A stretch of 16,746 nucleotides of DNA from Microbacterium sp. Its GTDB lineage: Bacteria; Actinomycetota; Actinomycetes; Actinomycetales; Microbacteriaceae. Under the pieces are notes generated by a model. That model had not been told where the DNA came from. It saw only the letters and a list, made by a program, of their open reading frames with translations, and made no database searches. Location: positions 1 through 16,746 of the forward strand of contig JAJUIM010000012.1 in assembly GCA_029267645.1 (NCBI GenBank). Reading direction: 5' to 3'. How positions within the stretch are numbered: position 1 is the stretch's first letter; each line of letters begins with the position of its first letter. Made by a program: the position numbers and the translations under genes. Shown one piece after another: positions 5,745 to 14,783 of the stretch.

Positions 5745-6614
5745 ATGCGCTTCGCCCACGTGATCCTGCCGGAGGCCTCCTCCCCCGTTCTCGTGCACGT
5801 GACCGACGGCGGTGTCGTCTCGGTCCCGAGCCTCATCGACCACGGCCCGACGACGCTCGAGCAGCTCATCGCGGGCGGCCCCGCGCTGCGGCAGGAGGTG
5901 GAGCGCGCGGCCGCTGCCTACGACGGCGAGCGGATCCCCCTCGCCGAGACGACCTTCGCGCCCGGCGTGCTCACGCCCCCGTCGATCATGGCCGTAGGCC
6001 TCAACTACTCGGCGCACGCCGGCGAGCTCAGCCTCAAGAGCGACGACACCCCCACCGTGTTCACGCTGTGGCCCAACTCGCTCGCCGCGCACGAGGGCAC
6101 GACGACGTGGTCGCGCGCGCAGACCGAATCGGTCGACTACGAGGCCGAGCTCGGCGTCATCATCGGCCGCCCCGCGCGCGACGTCTCCGAGGAGGAAGCC
6201 CTCGACTACGTCTTCGGCTACACCGTCGTCAACGACATCTCGGCCCGCAACATCCAGTACTCCGAGGCGCAGTGGTGCCGCTGCAAGTCGCTCGACGGCT
6301 TCACACCCGTCGGACCGTACGTCGTCACGGCCGATGAGATCGCCAATCCGCAGGACCTGAAGATCTGGACCCGCGTCGACGGCCAGCTGCTGCAGGACGC
6401 GACGACGGGGCAGATGATCCGCTCGGTCGCGACGCTCATCGCCCACCTGTCGAAGGGCATCACGCTGCTGCCCGGCACGCTCATCTCGACGGGCTCGCCC
6501 GGCGGATCCGGCTACTCGCGCACGCCGCAGGTGCTGCTGAAGGACGGCTCGACCGTCACGGTCGCGGTCGAGGGCATCGGCGAGCTGACGACGCACTGCC
6601 GCACCGTCGCCTGA
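5745..6614 (+). CDS. Fumarylacetoacetate hydrolase (FAH) family protein
   Basis: This protein has 289 residues. The FAH family covers metal-dependent hydrolases, decarboxylases and isomerases of beta-keto or acylpyruvate compounds, often in aromatic catabolism. The C-terminal catalytic domain is complete: VGLNYSAH (84-91), the metal-ligand motif DYEAELGVIIG with E133 and E135, VVNDISARNIQ with D164, KSLDGFTPVGP (181-191), and the STGSPGGSGYSRTP loop (248-261). Residues 1-75 form the small N-terminal domain usual for this subgroup. The ATG at 5745 fits a leaderless promoter; an earlier in-frame extension lacks support. It is a single gene with a shared terminator downstream. No aromatic-pathway neighbours are present, so the substrate cannot be assigned. 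The substitution GSPGGSG for the common GTPGGVG is a mild oddity. Confidence 0.9.
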   Translation: MRFAHVILPEASSPVLVHVTDGGVVSVPSLIDHGPTTLEQLIAGGPALRQEVERAAAAYDGERIPLAETTFAPGVLTPPSIMAVGLNYSAHAGELSLKSDDTPTVFTLWPNSLAAHEGTTTWSRAQTESVDYEAELGVIIGRPARDVSEEEALDYVFGYTVVNDISARNIQYSEAQWCRCKSLDGFTPVGPYVVTADEIANPQDLKIWTRVDGQLLQDATTGQMIRSVATLIAHLSKGITLLPGTLISTGSPGGSGYSRTPQVLLKDGSTVTVAVEGIGELTTHCRTVA

Positions 6615-6632
6615 GCGCGACGCACACAGCAC

Positions 6633-6666
6633 GCGCCCCGGCCCTCCTCGAGGAGGGTCGGGGCGC
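6633..6666. terminator. Bidirectional hairpin terminator between FAH-family gene and aspA
   Basis: A long stem (6633-6647 with 6652-6666, one G-T wobble) has a 4-nt TCGA loop. It sits between convergent ends at 6614 and 6679. It is preceded by CGCACACAGCA, as is the yceI terminator. Confidence 0.75.
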
Positions 6667-6678
6667 TTCGCCGTTCGG

Positions 6679-8124
6679 TCAGGGGATGTTCTCGGGCGAG
6701 ACGACGGGGATCGCCGTCGTCGCCGGCTCGAGGCCAGTGAGGCGCTCGGGGCGCAGCAGCTTCTCGACCTGCGCGCGATCCATGAGCCCCGCGTCGACCA
6801 CGAGGTCGGCGACGTCGCGGCCCGTCAGCAGCGCCGTCTTCGCGAGCGCCGCCGCCGAGGCGTAGCCGATGTAGGGCGTGAGCGCCGTGATGACGCCGAC
6901 GCTCTTGCCGACCATGGCGCCGAGGCGCTCGGTGTTGGTCGTGATGCCCTCGACGCAGTTGACGCGCAGCGTGCGCATCGCCTGGCGCATCCAGATGATC
7001 GACTGGAACAGCGAGTGCGCGATGACGGGCTCGAACGCGTTGAGCTGCAGCTGGCCGGCCTCGACCGCCATCGTGATCGTCGTGTCGGTGCCGGCGACCG
7101 TGAAGGCCACCTGGTTGACGACCTCGGGGATCACGGGGTTGACCTTCGCGGGCATGATGCTGGATCCGGCCTGCTGCGCCGGCAGGTTGATCTCGCCGAG
7201 GCCCGCCTGCGGGCCCGACGACAGCAGCCGCAGGTCGTTGCAGATCTTCGACAGCTTCATCGCGGTGCGCTTGATGGATCCGGAGAACGACATGAACGCG
7301 CCCGTGTCGCTCGTGGCCTCGATGAGGTCGCTCGCGGTGCGCAGCGGCAGGCCTGAGATGTCGGAGAGGTGCGCGCGCACCGCCTCGGCATAGCCCTGCG
7401 CCACGTTGATGCCCGTGCCGATGGCCGTCGCGCCCATGTTGATCTCGAGCAGCAGGTTCGAGTTGTCGGTCTGGCGGTGCCAGTCTTCGCTGAGCGTCGT
7501 CGAGAACCCGCGGAACTCCTGGCCGAGCGTCATCGGCACGGCGTCCTGCAGCTGCGTGCGACCGACCTTGAGGATGTCGTGGAACTCCTCGCCCTTGCGG
7601 GCGAAGGCGCGGCGCAGCTCGTCAAGCTCCTCGAGCTGCGAGACGTGCGCGAGCAGGATCCCGATCTTCACGGCCGTCGGGTAGACGTCGTTGGTCGACT
7701 GCGAGCGGTTCGTGTGGTCGGTCGGCGAGAGGTAGCCGTAGTCGCCCTTCTCGCGGCCCGCCATCTCGAGGGCGATGTTCGTGATCACCTCGTTGGCGCA
7801 CATGTTCGTCGAGGTGCCCGCGCCGCCCTGGATGACGCCGACCGTGAACTGGTCGTGGAACTCCCCGTCGATCACGCGCTGCGCGGCGCGGTCGATGAGG
7901 TCGGCGCGGGAGGGATCCAGCACGCCCAGCTCCTTGTTCGCCCGCGCCGCGGCCTGCTTGACCATGGCGAGCGCCGTCACGAGCTCGGGATAGACCGAGA
8001 TGGGCCTCTTGGTGATGTCGAAGTTCTCCTGGGCACGCAGGGTGTGAATGCCCCAGTAGGCGTCTGCGGGGATCTCCCTCGAGCCCAGAGAATCGGTTTC
8101 GGTACGCGTCTTCGCGGCTTCCAT
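6679..8124 (-). CDS. aspA: Aspartate ammonia-lyase
   Basis: This 481-residue member of the aspartase/fumarase superfamily interconverts L-aspartate and fumarate plus ammonia in the cytosol, feeding amino-acid carbon into the TCA cycle. The superfamily signature GSSIMPAKVNP is at residues 320-330, with the likely catalytic serine at 321. Further family blocks are TSTNMCANEVITN (104-116), SPTDHTNRSQSTNDVYPT (133-150), and VGRTQLQDAVPMTLGQEF (187-204). The signature plus VIPEVVNQVAFTVAGTDTTITMAVEAGQLQLNAFEPV matches aspartases better than class II fumarases, whose signature continues with PTQCEA. The ATG at 8124 fits a TACCCT leaderless promoter. The frame stays open far upstream, antisense to the next genes, but that has no coding value. 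It lies 35 bp downstream of the phosphodiesterase gene on the same strand. Confidence 0.92.
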   Translation of the reverse strand: MEAAKTRTETDSLGSREIPADAYWGIHTLRAQENFDITKRPISVYPELVTALAMVKQAAARANKELGVLDPSRADLIDRAAQRVIDGEFHDQFTVGVIQGGAGTSTNMCANEVITNIALEMAGREKGDYGYLSPTDHTNRSQSTNDVYPTAVKIGILLAHVSQLEELDELRRAFARKGEEFHDILKVGRTQLQDAVPMTLGQEFRGFSTTLSEDWHRQTDNSNLLLEINMGATAIGTGINVAQGYAEAVRAHLSDISGLPLRTASDLIEATSDTGAFMSFSGSIKRTAMKLSKICNDLRLLSSGPQAGLGEINLPAQQAGSSIMPAKVNPVIPEVVNQVAFTVAGTDTTITMAVEAGQLQLNAFEPVIAHSLFQSIIWMRQAMRTLRVNCVEGITTNTERLGAMVGKSVGVITALTPYIGYASAAALAKTALLTGRDVADLVVDAGLMDRAQVEKLLRPERLTGLEPATTAIPVVSPENIP

Positions 8125-8131
8125 GAGGCTC

Positions 8132-8137
8132 AGGGTA
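8132..8137 (-). promoter_or_regulatory. -10 element of leaderless aspA
   Basis: TACCCT on the minus strand lies 7 nt before the aspA ATG, with no Shine-Dalgarno. Its -35 region would overlap the 3' end of the phosphodiesterase gene (about 8155-8160). aspA can therefore be transcribed separately despite the short gap. Confidence 0.55.
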
Positions 8138-8159
8138 GCCCCGGTTCCCGATGGCGCTC

Positions 8160-9059
8160 TCAGGTCGCCGATTCGCGCTTCCGAGAGAACGCCTCGAGCC
8201 GCTCCTCGGGGCTCATCCGCTCGATCCGCGCGTACCACTCGGGCGTGAAGAAGTCGGTCGGATCCGCCGCCTCGACGGGCACGACGGTCGACGTGACCTG
8301 GTCGTCGTACACGTGCACGAGGTGGAACGACTGGCCGGCGTCCATGCCGTTGACCTCGCGCGGCGGCCGCGCGACGTCCATCGTGTAGCAGCTCGCGGCC
8401 GCCACGAACGTGGGCACGCCTGCGAAGGATCCGCTCATCGAATAGTGCAGGTGACCGGCGAGGATCGCGCGCACGTCGGATCCGCGCACGACCTCCGCGA
8501 GCGCGTCCTGCCCGCGCAGCTCGAGGATGTCGAACATCGGCACGTGACTGGGCAGCGGCGGGTGGTGCAGCGCGAGGATCGTGCCGAGCGGCGCGGGATC
8601 TGCGAGCTCGTCGCGCAGCCACGCGAGCTGCGCGTCGTCGATCTCGCCGTGGTGCCAGCCGGGCACGGTCGAGTCGAGCGCGATGAGCCGCAGCCCGCCG
8701 AGGTCGACCGTGCGGACGATCGCCTCCTGGGGCGCCTCCTCGCCCAGCAGGTCGCGCCGCATGGCCGGGCGCTCGTCGTGGTTGCCCGCGACCCACACGA
8801 GCTCGACGCCCATGCGCTGCGCGACGGGCTCGACCATCTCGCGCAGGTCGGCGTAGGCGCCGGGCTCGCCGAGGTCGGTGAGGTCGCCCGTCACGACGAT
8901 CGCGTCTGCGCCCTCGATCCGCTCGAGCCGCGCGAGCATGCGGGCGAGGTTCGCCCTCGTGTCGTACTGCCCGCCGAGCTTCGCGTCGTCCGCGAGCAGG
9001 TGGGTGTCGCTGATGTGGATGAGCGTGCGCGCCGCTGGCGCGTGCTGACCGAGCTGCAT
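8160..9059 (-). CDS. Metallophosphoesterase, Rv0805-like cyclic-nucleotide phosphodiesterase
   Basis: This 299-residue calcineurin-like phosphoesterase has all dinuclear metal motifs: ISDTH (D18, H20), GDLTD (D59), GNHD (N93, H94), LHHPP (H165, H166) and GHLHY (H203, H205). Stretches such as the GEPGAYADLREMVEPVAQRMG, VPGWHHGEI and ILALHHPPLPSHVPMFDILELRGQDAL blocks closely recall the class III cAMP phosphodiesterase Rv0805 of M. tuberculosis. I infer hydrolysis of cAMP or related 2',3'/3',5'-cyclic nucleotides. Some relatives have weak cAMP activity and other roles. The ATG at 9059 is chosen over one 14 codons earlier because TACCGT lies 6 nt upstream (leaderless) and the metal site follows soon after. 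It is divergent from oligopeptidase B across only 55 bp. Confidence 0.88.
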   Translation of the reverse strand: MQLGQHAPAARTLIHISDTHLLADDAKLGGQYDTRANLARMLARLERIEGADAIVVTGDLTDLGEPGAYADLREMVEPVAQRMGVELVWVAGNHDERPAMRRDLLGEEAPQEAIVRTVDLGGLRLIALDSTVPGWHHGEIDDAQLAWLRDELADPAPLGTILALHHPPLPSHVPMFDILELRGQDALAEVVRGSDVRAILAGHLHYSMSGSFAGVPTFVAAASCYTMDVARPPREVNGMDAGQSFHLVHVYDDQVTSTVVPVEAADPTDFFTPEWYARIERMSPEERLEAFSRKRESAT

Positions 9060-9065
9060 GGGCCC

Positions 9066-9071
9066 ACGGTA
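9066..9071 (-). promoter_or_regulatory. -10 element of leaderless phosphodiesterase gene
   Basis: TACCGT on the minus strand lies 6 nt before the ATG at 9059, with no Shine-Dalgarno. The promoter interlocks with the divergent ptrB promoter. Confidence 0.55.
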
Positions 9072-9102
9072 TCGCGGGTGCGGCTCGCTCAGCGGCGCCA
9101 TG

Positions 9103-9108
9103 TAGCGT
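9103..9108 (+). promoter_or_regulatory. -10 element of leaderless ptrB
   Basis: TAGCGT lies 6 nt before the GTG at 9115, with no Shine-Dalgarno. A 17-bp spacer would put the -35 at about 9080-9085, inside the spacer of the divergent phosphodiesterase promoter. Confidence 0.6.
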
Positions 9109-9114
9109 GGTCGG

Positions 9115-11232
9115 GTGAGCGCTCCGATCGCGAAGAAGGTTCCCCACGTCCGCAGCCATCACGGCCAGGAGTTCGTCGACTCCTACGAGTGGATGCGCGA
9201 CAAGTCGTCGCCCGAGGTGATCGCGCATCTCGAGGCCGAGAACGCGTACGCCGATGCGCGGCTCGCGCACCTCGAGCCGCTGCGCGAGCGGATCTTCGAG
9301 GAGATCCGCGGCCGCGTGCGCGAGACCGACCTGTCGGTCCCCGTGCGGCAGGGCGAGTGGTGGTACTACGGGCGCTCGATCAAGGACAAGCAGTACGGCC
9401 TGCAGTGCCGCGCGCCGATCTCGGACCCCGCCGACTGGACCCCGCCGCGCCTCTCGGTCGACGACGAGGTGCCGGGCGAGCAGATCCTCCTCGACGCGAA
9501 CATCGAGGCGGAGGGCAGCGACTTCTTCTCGCTGGGCGCGTTCAGCGTTACGCGCGACGGATCCCGCCTGCTCTGGGGATCCGACGTGACGGGCGACGAG
9601 CGCTACACGGTGCGCGTGCGCGACATCGCGACGGGCGAGCCGCTGCCCGACGTCCTCGAGGGCGTCGCGGCGGGCGCATCGTTCACGCCCGACGGCCAGT
9701 TCATCCTGTACTCGACCGTCGACGACGCGTGGCGCCCGGATCGCGTGTGGCTGCACCGCGTGGGCGAGGCGGGCCGCGACAACGACGTCGAGATCCACCA
9801 CGAGGAGGACGAGGCGTTCTGGACGGGCGGCGGGTTCACGCGCAGCCTCCGGTTCTTCCAGATCGTGTCGGGGTCCAACACGACGACCGACGTCGACATC
9901 ATCCGCGCCGACGACGTGCCGCGCCTGTACGCGGGCGAGGACGTCGACACCGTCTCGGTGTTCTCGCGCGAGGACGGCGTCGAGTACTCGGTCGACCACG
10001 CCGAGATCGACGGCCGCGACTGGTTCTACGTGCTGCACAACCAGGGCGCCGAGGACTTCGAGCTCGTGCGGCTGCCCGCCGACGACCCGCAGGCCGAGCC
10101 CGAGGTCGTGATCCCCCACCGCCCCGGCGTGCGCCTCGAGGACGTCGACTGCCTGCGCGACTACGCGATCGTCGAGTATCGCGAGGGCGGCATCGCCCGC
10201 ATGGGCATCCTCGACTACGCGACGCACGAGGTGCGCGAGATCGCGTTCGATGAACCGCTGTTCACGGCGGGATCCGCCGGCAACCCCGAGTGGGAGCAAC
10301 CGACCGTGCGCCTGCACTACGGCTCGTTCACGACCCCCGGCACGGTGTACGACTACGACGTCGCGTCGGGCGAGCTGACGCTCCTCAAGCGCGCCACGAT
10401 CCTCGGCGGCTACGACAGCGCCGACTACGCGCAGGAGCGCCTGTGGGTGCCCGCCGCCGACGGCACGCGGATCCCCGTCTCGCTCGTGTGGAAGCGCTCG
10501 TTCGGCGAGCCCGGAGCGGCGCCGCGCCCCGTGCACCTGTACGGCTACGGCGCCTACGAGCACTCGATCGACCCCGCGTTCTCGACCGCCCGCCTGTCGA
10601 TGCTCGACCGCGGCGTCGTCTTCGCGGTCGCGCACGTGCGCGGCGGCGGCGAGATGGGGCGCGCGTGGTACGAGAACGGCAAGCTCGAGCACAAGCGCAA
10701 CAGCTTCACCGACTTCGTCGACGTCGCCCGACACCTCGTCGAGCGCGGCTACACGACGCCGGACCGCATGATCGCCGAGGGCGGATCCGCCGGCGGCCTG
10801 CTCATGGGCGCCGTCGCGAACATGGCGCCAGAGCTGTTCGGCGGGATCCTCGCCGACGTGCCGTTCGTCGACGCGCTGACGACGATCCTCGACCCCTCGC
10901 TGCCGCTCACGGTCATCGAGTGGGAGGAGTGGGGCGACCCGCTGCACGACGCCGACTTCTACGACTACATGCGCTCGTACACGCCGTACGAGAACGTGCG
11001 CGACGACGTGACCTACCCGCGGATCCTCGCGATGACGTCGCTCAACGACACGCGCGTGTACTACGTCGAGCCGGCCAAGTGGGTCGCGCGCCTGCGCGAG
11101 GTCGACGCCGACGTGCTGCTGAAGTGCGAGATGGTGGCGGGCCACGGCGGCGTCTCGGGCCGCTACAACGCCTGGCGCGAGCGCGCATACCAGCTCGCGT
11201 GGATGCTCGACGTCATGGGCCTCGCAGACTGA
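9115..11232 (+). CDS. ptrB: Oligopeptidase B (S9A family serine peptidase)
   Basis: This 705-residue cytosolic serine peptidase of the prolyl oligopeptidase family cuts short peptides after basic residues. The N-terminus (KKVPHVRSHHGQEFVDSYEWMRD, then SPEVIAHLEAENAY) matches protease II of E. coli and related oligopeptidases B. The middle forms the beta-propeller gate. The C-terminal alpha/beta hydrolase holds the triad: Ser558 in EGGSAGGLLMG, Asp645 in SLNDTRVYYVEPAKW, and His677 in AGHGGVSGRYNAW. Its length fits the family (about 690-720). The GTG start at 9115 is supported by a TAGCGT leaderless promoter and by homologues starting just before this conserved KK-P-H motif. There is no signal peptide. 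It is a single gene with a strong shared terminator downstream. GGATCC encodes the catalytic Gly-Ser here. Confidence 0.95.
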   Translation: MSAPIAKKVPHVRSHHGQEFVDSYEWMRDKSSPEVIAHLEAENAYADARLAHLEPLRERIFEEIRGRVRETDLSVPVRQGEWWYYGRSIKDKQYGLQCRAPISDPADWTPPRLSVDDEVPGEQILLDANIEAEGSDFFSLGAFSVTRDGSRLLWGSDVTGDERYTVRVRDIATGEPLPDVLEGVAAGASFTPDGQFILYSTVDDAWRPDRVWLHRVGEAGRDNDVEIHHEEDEAFWTGGGFTRSLRFFQIVSGSNTTTDVDIIRADDVPRLYAGEDVDTVSVFSREDGVEYSVDHAEIDGRDWFYVLHNQGAEDFELVRLPADDPQAEPEVVIPHRPGVRLEDVDCLRDYAIVEYREGGIARMGILDYATHEVREIAFDEPLFTAGSAGNPEWEQPTVRLHYGSFTTPGTVYDYDVASGELTLLKRATILGGYDSADYAQERLWVPAADGTRIPVSLVWKRSFGEPGAAPRPVHLYGYGAYEHSIDPAFSTARLSMLDRGVVFAVAHVRGGGEMGRAWYENGKLEHKRNSFTDFVDVARHLVERGYTTPDRMIAEGGSAGGLLMGAVANMAPELFGGILADVPFVDALTTILDPSLPLTVIEWEEWGDPLHDADFYDYMRSYTPYENVRDDVTYPRILAMTSLNDTRVYYVEPAKWVARLREVDADVLLKCEMVAGHGGVSGRYNAWRERAYQLAWMLDVMGLAD

Positions 11233-11237
11233 GCGCA

Positions 11238-11283
11238 ACGACGAAGCGGGGCGGGAGCATGCGCTCCCGCCCCGCTTCGTCGT
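11238..11283. terminator. Bidirectional hairpin terminator between ptrB and pfkA
   Basis: A perfect 21-bp stem (11238-11258 with 11263-11283) has a 4-nt ATGC loop. It sits between the convergent stops at 11232 and 11291. It is the longest perfect stem in the window. Confidence 0.85.
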
Positions 11284-11290
11284 GTCGGCA

Positions 11291-12319
<1,029 letters not shown>

Positions 12320-12325
12320 ACGACG

Positions 12326-12331
12326 AGACTA
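12326..12331 (-). promoter_or_regulatory. -10 element of leaderless pfkA
   Basis: TAGTCT on the minus strand lies 6 nt before the ATG at 12319, with no Shine-Dalgarno. Confidence 0.6.
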
Positions 12332-12391
12332 TTGGTTTCCCGCGCCTCGCGCATCGCGGATCCGCGCGTCGCGTCGAGGGATCCGCAGACG

Positions 12392-12438
12392 CCGCGAGCG
12401 CACGCCCCGGCACCCGGCCGGAACGTGCGCTCTCGCGG
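12392..12438 (-). terminator. Hairpin terminator of the SNF2 helicase gene
   Basis: Two stacked stems, 12392-12398 with 12432-12438 and 12399-12404 with 12424-12429, are separated by a 2-nt bulge. The 19-nt loop is rich in CCGG. The structure begins 6 nt after the helicase stop and precedes pfkA. Confidence 0.6.
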
Positions 12439-12443
12439 TCTGA

Positions 12444-14594
12444 TCAGGCCCCGAGCGCGTCGCGCAGCAGCGACTTGAGCGCCGCCAGCTGCACCGACTC
12501 GGTGCCCTCGTCGTCGGTCTGCACGCCGTCGAGGGCGCGCAGCGCGAGCCCCTCCTTGCGGTCGATGAGCTCGGCGATCTTCTGGTCGATCGTGTGCGCG
12601 GCGATGATGCGCCACGCGGTGACGGGCTCGTCCTGGCCGATGCGGTGCACGCGGTCGATCGCCTGCGTCTGCTCGGCCGCCGTCCAGCTCAGCTCGGCGA
12701 GCACGACGTTGGACGCAGCCTGCAGGTTCACGCCGACGCCCGCCGCCGTGAGCGAGCAGACCGCGATGCCGACCTCGGCGTCGTCGTTGAAGGCGTCGAT
12801 CGCCTGCTGGCGGGCTGTGCTGCTCTGCTCGCCGCGGATCGACACCGACTTCACGCCCGCCTCGCGGAACTGGCGCTCCGCCTGATCCATGACGTCGACG
12901 TGCTTCGCGAAGAAGACGACCTTGCCGACCGAGCGCTGCAGCTGCACGGCGTAGTCGGCCGCGAGCTGCGCCTTGCCCTGGCCGATGCGGCGCACCATCG
13001 AGAAGACGTTGTCGCCGTCGGTTCCCGCGGCGCGCGACTCCTCGAGCTCGCCCATCGCGACGAGGTGCACGATGTCCTCGTCGATCTCGCCCGCCGCGAG
13101 GCCGCGGTCGCCGCGCGCCTCGATGATCCGCTTGTAGCGGTCGGCGAGGCGCGTCGCGAGCTCGCGCTCGGCCTGCGCGATCGAGCGGCCGAACTCGTCG
13201 TCGAGCTGCACGGGCATGTCGGCCACGAGCTTGTCGGGCAGGTCGCGCGCGACGTCCTTCTTGCGGCGGCGCACGATGCCGAGGTCGATGACGGCCTGGC
13301 GCGCGGCGGGGTAGAACGCCTTGTCGGCGGGCGTGTAGCCCGTCTCCTCGAGGCGATCCATGAGCTCGGGGCCGGGCTTCGTGCCGTCGGCCCAGCCGAG
13401 GAAGCGCCAGATCGCGTCGAAGTCCTCGACGTCGTTGATGAGCGGCGTGCCCGTGAGCGCCATGAGCAGCGGATCGCCGCCCGGCGCCGTCTCGCTCACG
13501 CGTTGCGACAGCGCGAGGACGTTCTGCGAGCGCTGCGACGTGAGGTTCTTGATGAAGTGCGCCTCGTCGACGACCATGCCGCGCAGGCCGATCTCGGCGA
13601 GCCAGCCGAGGTGCCGGTCGAGGATCTCGTAGTTGATGATGAAGACGTCGGCGAAGGCGTCGACGTCCTTGCCGTCGCCCATGATGACCGTGGCGCGGCG
13701 CTGCGGCGTCCACCGCTCGACCTCGCGGGCCCAGTTCATCTTCACGACGTTCGGCACGACCACGAGCAGCGGGTACGCGCTCGCGACGGAGGCCGCGAGG
13801 ACCGACTGCGCCGTCTTGCCGAGACCGGGCTCGTCGGCGAGCAGGAAGCGGCGGTGGCCCTCGCGCACGGCTTCGAGGAACCGCGACTGGTGCGGCATGA
13901 TCTCGAGGCCGCGCGGCGACAGGCGGTCGAACTCGGGCACGTCCGGAAGCGGCATCGTCGCCGATCCCCCGCCCGATCCCTGCGCGAACGCCTTGTAGAG
14001 CGGGCCCATGAGCTCCCAGCCGTCGAGCCGGCGGCGCGGGTGATCGACGGGCGCGTAGCGCGCCGGATCCGGGGCGAGGAACGGGTTCGACTCGATGCGC
14101 GCGTCGACCTGCGCGGGCCGCACGGCGCGCTCGGAGGCGACGACCGGCACGGCGGGCTCGGCGACGGCGGGCTTCGCGTCGTCGATCACGAGCTCCTCGG
14201 GCGCGAGCTCGACGCCCGCGTCGAGCAGCCAGTCGCGGCGCATGCGCTTCGCGACGGGGCTCGTGGCCTGGTCGGCCTCGAGCAGCTGGATGAGCGAGGT
14301 GTCGCGGGCCGCCGTCTTCGCGAGGATCGTCGCGACGCCGTCGAGGCGCTTCAGCAGCTCGGCGCGTGCGCTGTCGCTCAGCTGCGAGTCTTCCTTGACC
14401 CGCGCGCGCTCCTCGCGCACGAGGAAGGCGATGACCTGGAACTTGACCCGGTTCGTCGGGCCGAGCTTGTTCTTCTGCGCCTTCGCCTCGACCTCGCGGA
14501 CCTTGCGCGCGAGGATCGGGATGATGGGCGCCTCGTCGTCGCGACGTACGGACGAGGACTTCTTGCGCTGTCGCGCGGGTGCCGTGGTCGGCAT
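12444..14594 (-). CDS. SNF2-family DEAD-like helicase/ATPase
   Basis: This 716-residue protein belongs to helicase superfamily 2, SNF2 group: ATP-driven translocases on double-stranded DNA that remodel protein-DNA complexes. Helicase motifs in order are motif I ADEPGLGKT (253-261), motif II VDEAHFIKN with DEAH at 343-346, motif III ALTGTP (379-384), the second RecA lobe from about 550 with VVFFAKHVDVMDQAERQF, and motif VI QAIDRVHRIGQ (644-654). Motif I has Pro where most SNF2 proteins have Met (DEMGLGKT). Residues 1-230 are charged and of no recognised domain, with a helical part (about 25-130) then a linker rich in Ala/Pro/Val. The ATG at 14594 is fixed by AGGAGG 3 nt upstream (14598-14603). 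A longer frame to 14729 has no support. No methylase or nuclease partner is adjacent, so the target is unknown. Confidence 0.9.
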   Translation of the reverse strand: MPTTAPARQRKKSSSVRRDDEAPIIPILARKVREVEAKAQKNKLGPTNRVKFQVIAFLVREERARVKEDSQLSDSARAELLKRLDGVATILAKTAARDTSLIQLLEADQATSPVAKRMRRDWLLDAGVELAPEELVIDDAKPAVAEPAVPVVASERAVRPAQVDARIESNPFLAPDPARYAPVDHPRRRLDGWELMGPLYKAFAQGSGGGSATMPLPDVPEFDRLSPRGLEIMPHQSRFLEAVREGHRRFLLADEPGLGKTAQSVLAASVASAYPLLVVVPNVVKMNWAREVERWTPQRRATVIMGDGKDVDAFADVFIINYEILDRHLGWLAEIGLRGMVVDEAHFIKNLTSQRSQNVLALSQRVSETAPGGDPLLMALTGTPLINDVEDFDAIWRFLGWADGTKPGPELMDRLEETGYTPADKAFYPAARQAVIDLGIVRRRKKDVARDLPDKLVADMPVQLDDEFGRSIAQAERELATRLADRYKRIIEARGDRGLAAGEIDEDIVHLVAMGELEESRAAGTDGDNVFSMVRRIGQGKAQLAADYAVQLQRSVGKVVFFAKHVDVMDQAERQFREAGVKSVSIRGEQSSTARQQAIDAFNDDAEVGIAVCSLTAAGVGVNLQAASNVVLAELSWTAAEQTQAIDRVHRIGQDEPVTAWRIIAAHTIDQKIAELIDRKEGLALRALDGVQTDDEGTESVQLAALKSLLRDALGA

Positions 14595-14771
14595 GCTCCT
14601 CCTGAGCCAAATCACCGTGGCCGAACGGGCCCACGGGCCGTGAGGTCGTGCATCGCGGGTCGTGGCGGCGAACCGATTCGGTCGGCGCGGACGAGGATCC
14701 GTCCTGCGCGCCCCGCGGATAACGTGCACAGTCTACGGCATGCGCCTGATGCCTCCCGGGATTTCGCCGGG

Positions 14772-14777
14772 TAGCCT
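14772..14777 (+). promoter_or_regulatory. -10 element of leaderless deoC
   Basis: TAGCCT lies 6 nt before the ATG at 14784, with no Shine-Dalgarno. It is in the 189-bp gap shared with the divergent helicase gene. I see no other clear element in that gap. Confidence 0.6.
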
Positions 14778-14783
14778 GGCGGC

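Noticed and set aside
8151..10253. A 700-codon plus-strand open frame overlapping the phosphodiesterase and ptrB
   Set aside because: It is antisense to the metallophosphoesterase and then out of frame with ptrB, with low-complexity Arg/Asp-rich translation and no recognisable domain.
6679..11238. A 1519-codon open frame on the minus strand that includes aspA and runs antisense to ptrB
   Set aside because: The upstream part is Arg/His/Asp-rich shadow sequence opposite clear ptrB and phosphodiesterase coding regions. aspA has its own start and promoter at 8124. Long antisense open frames are expected at this GC content.
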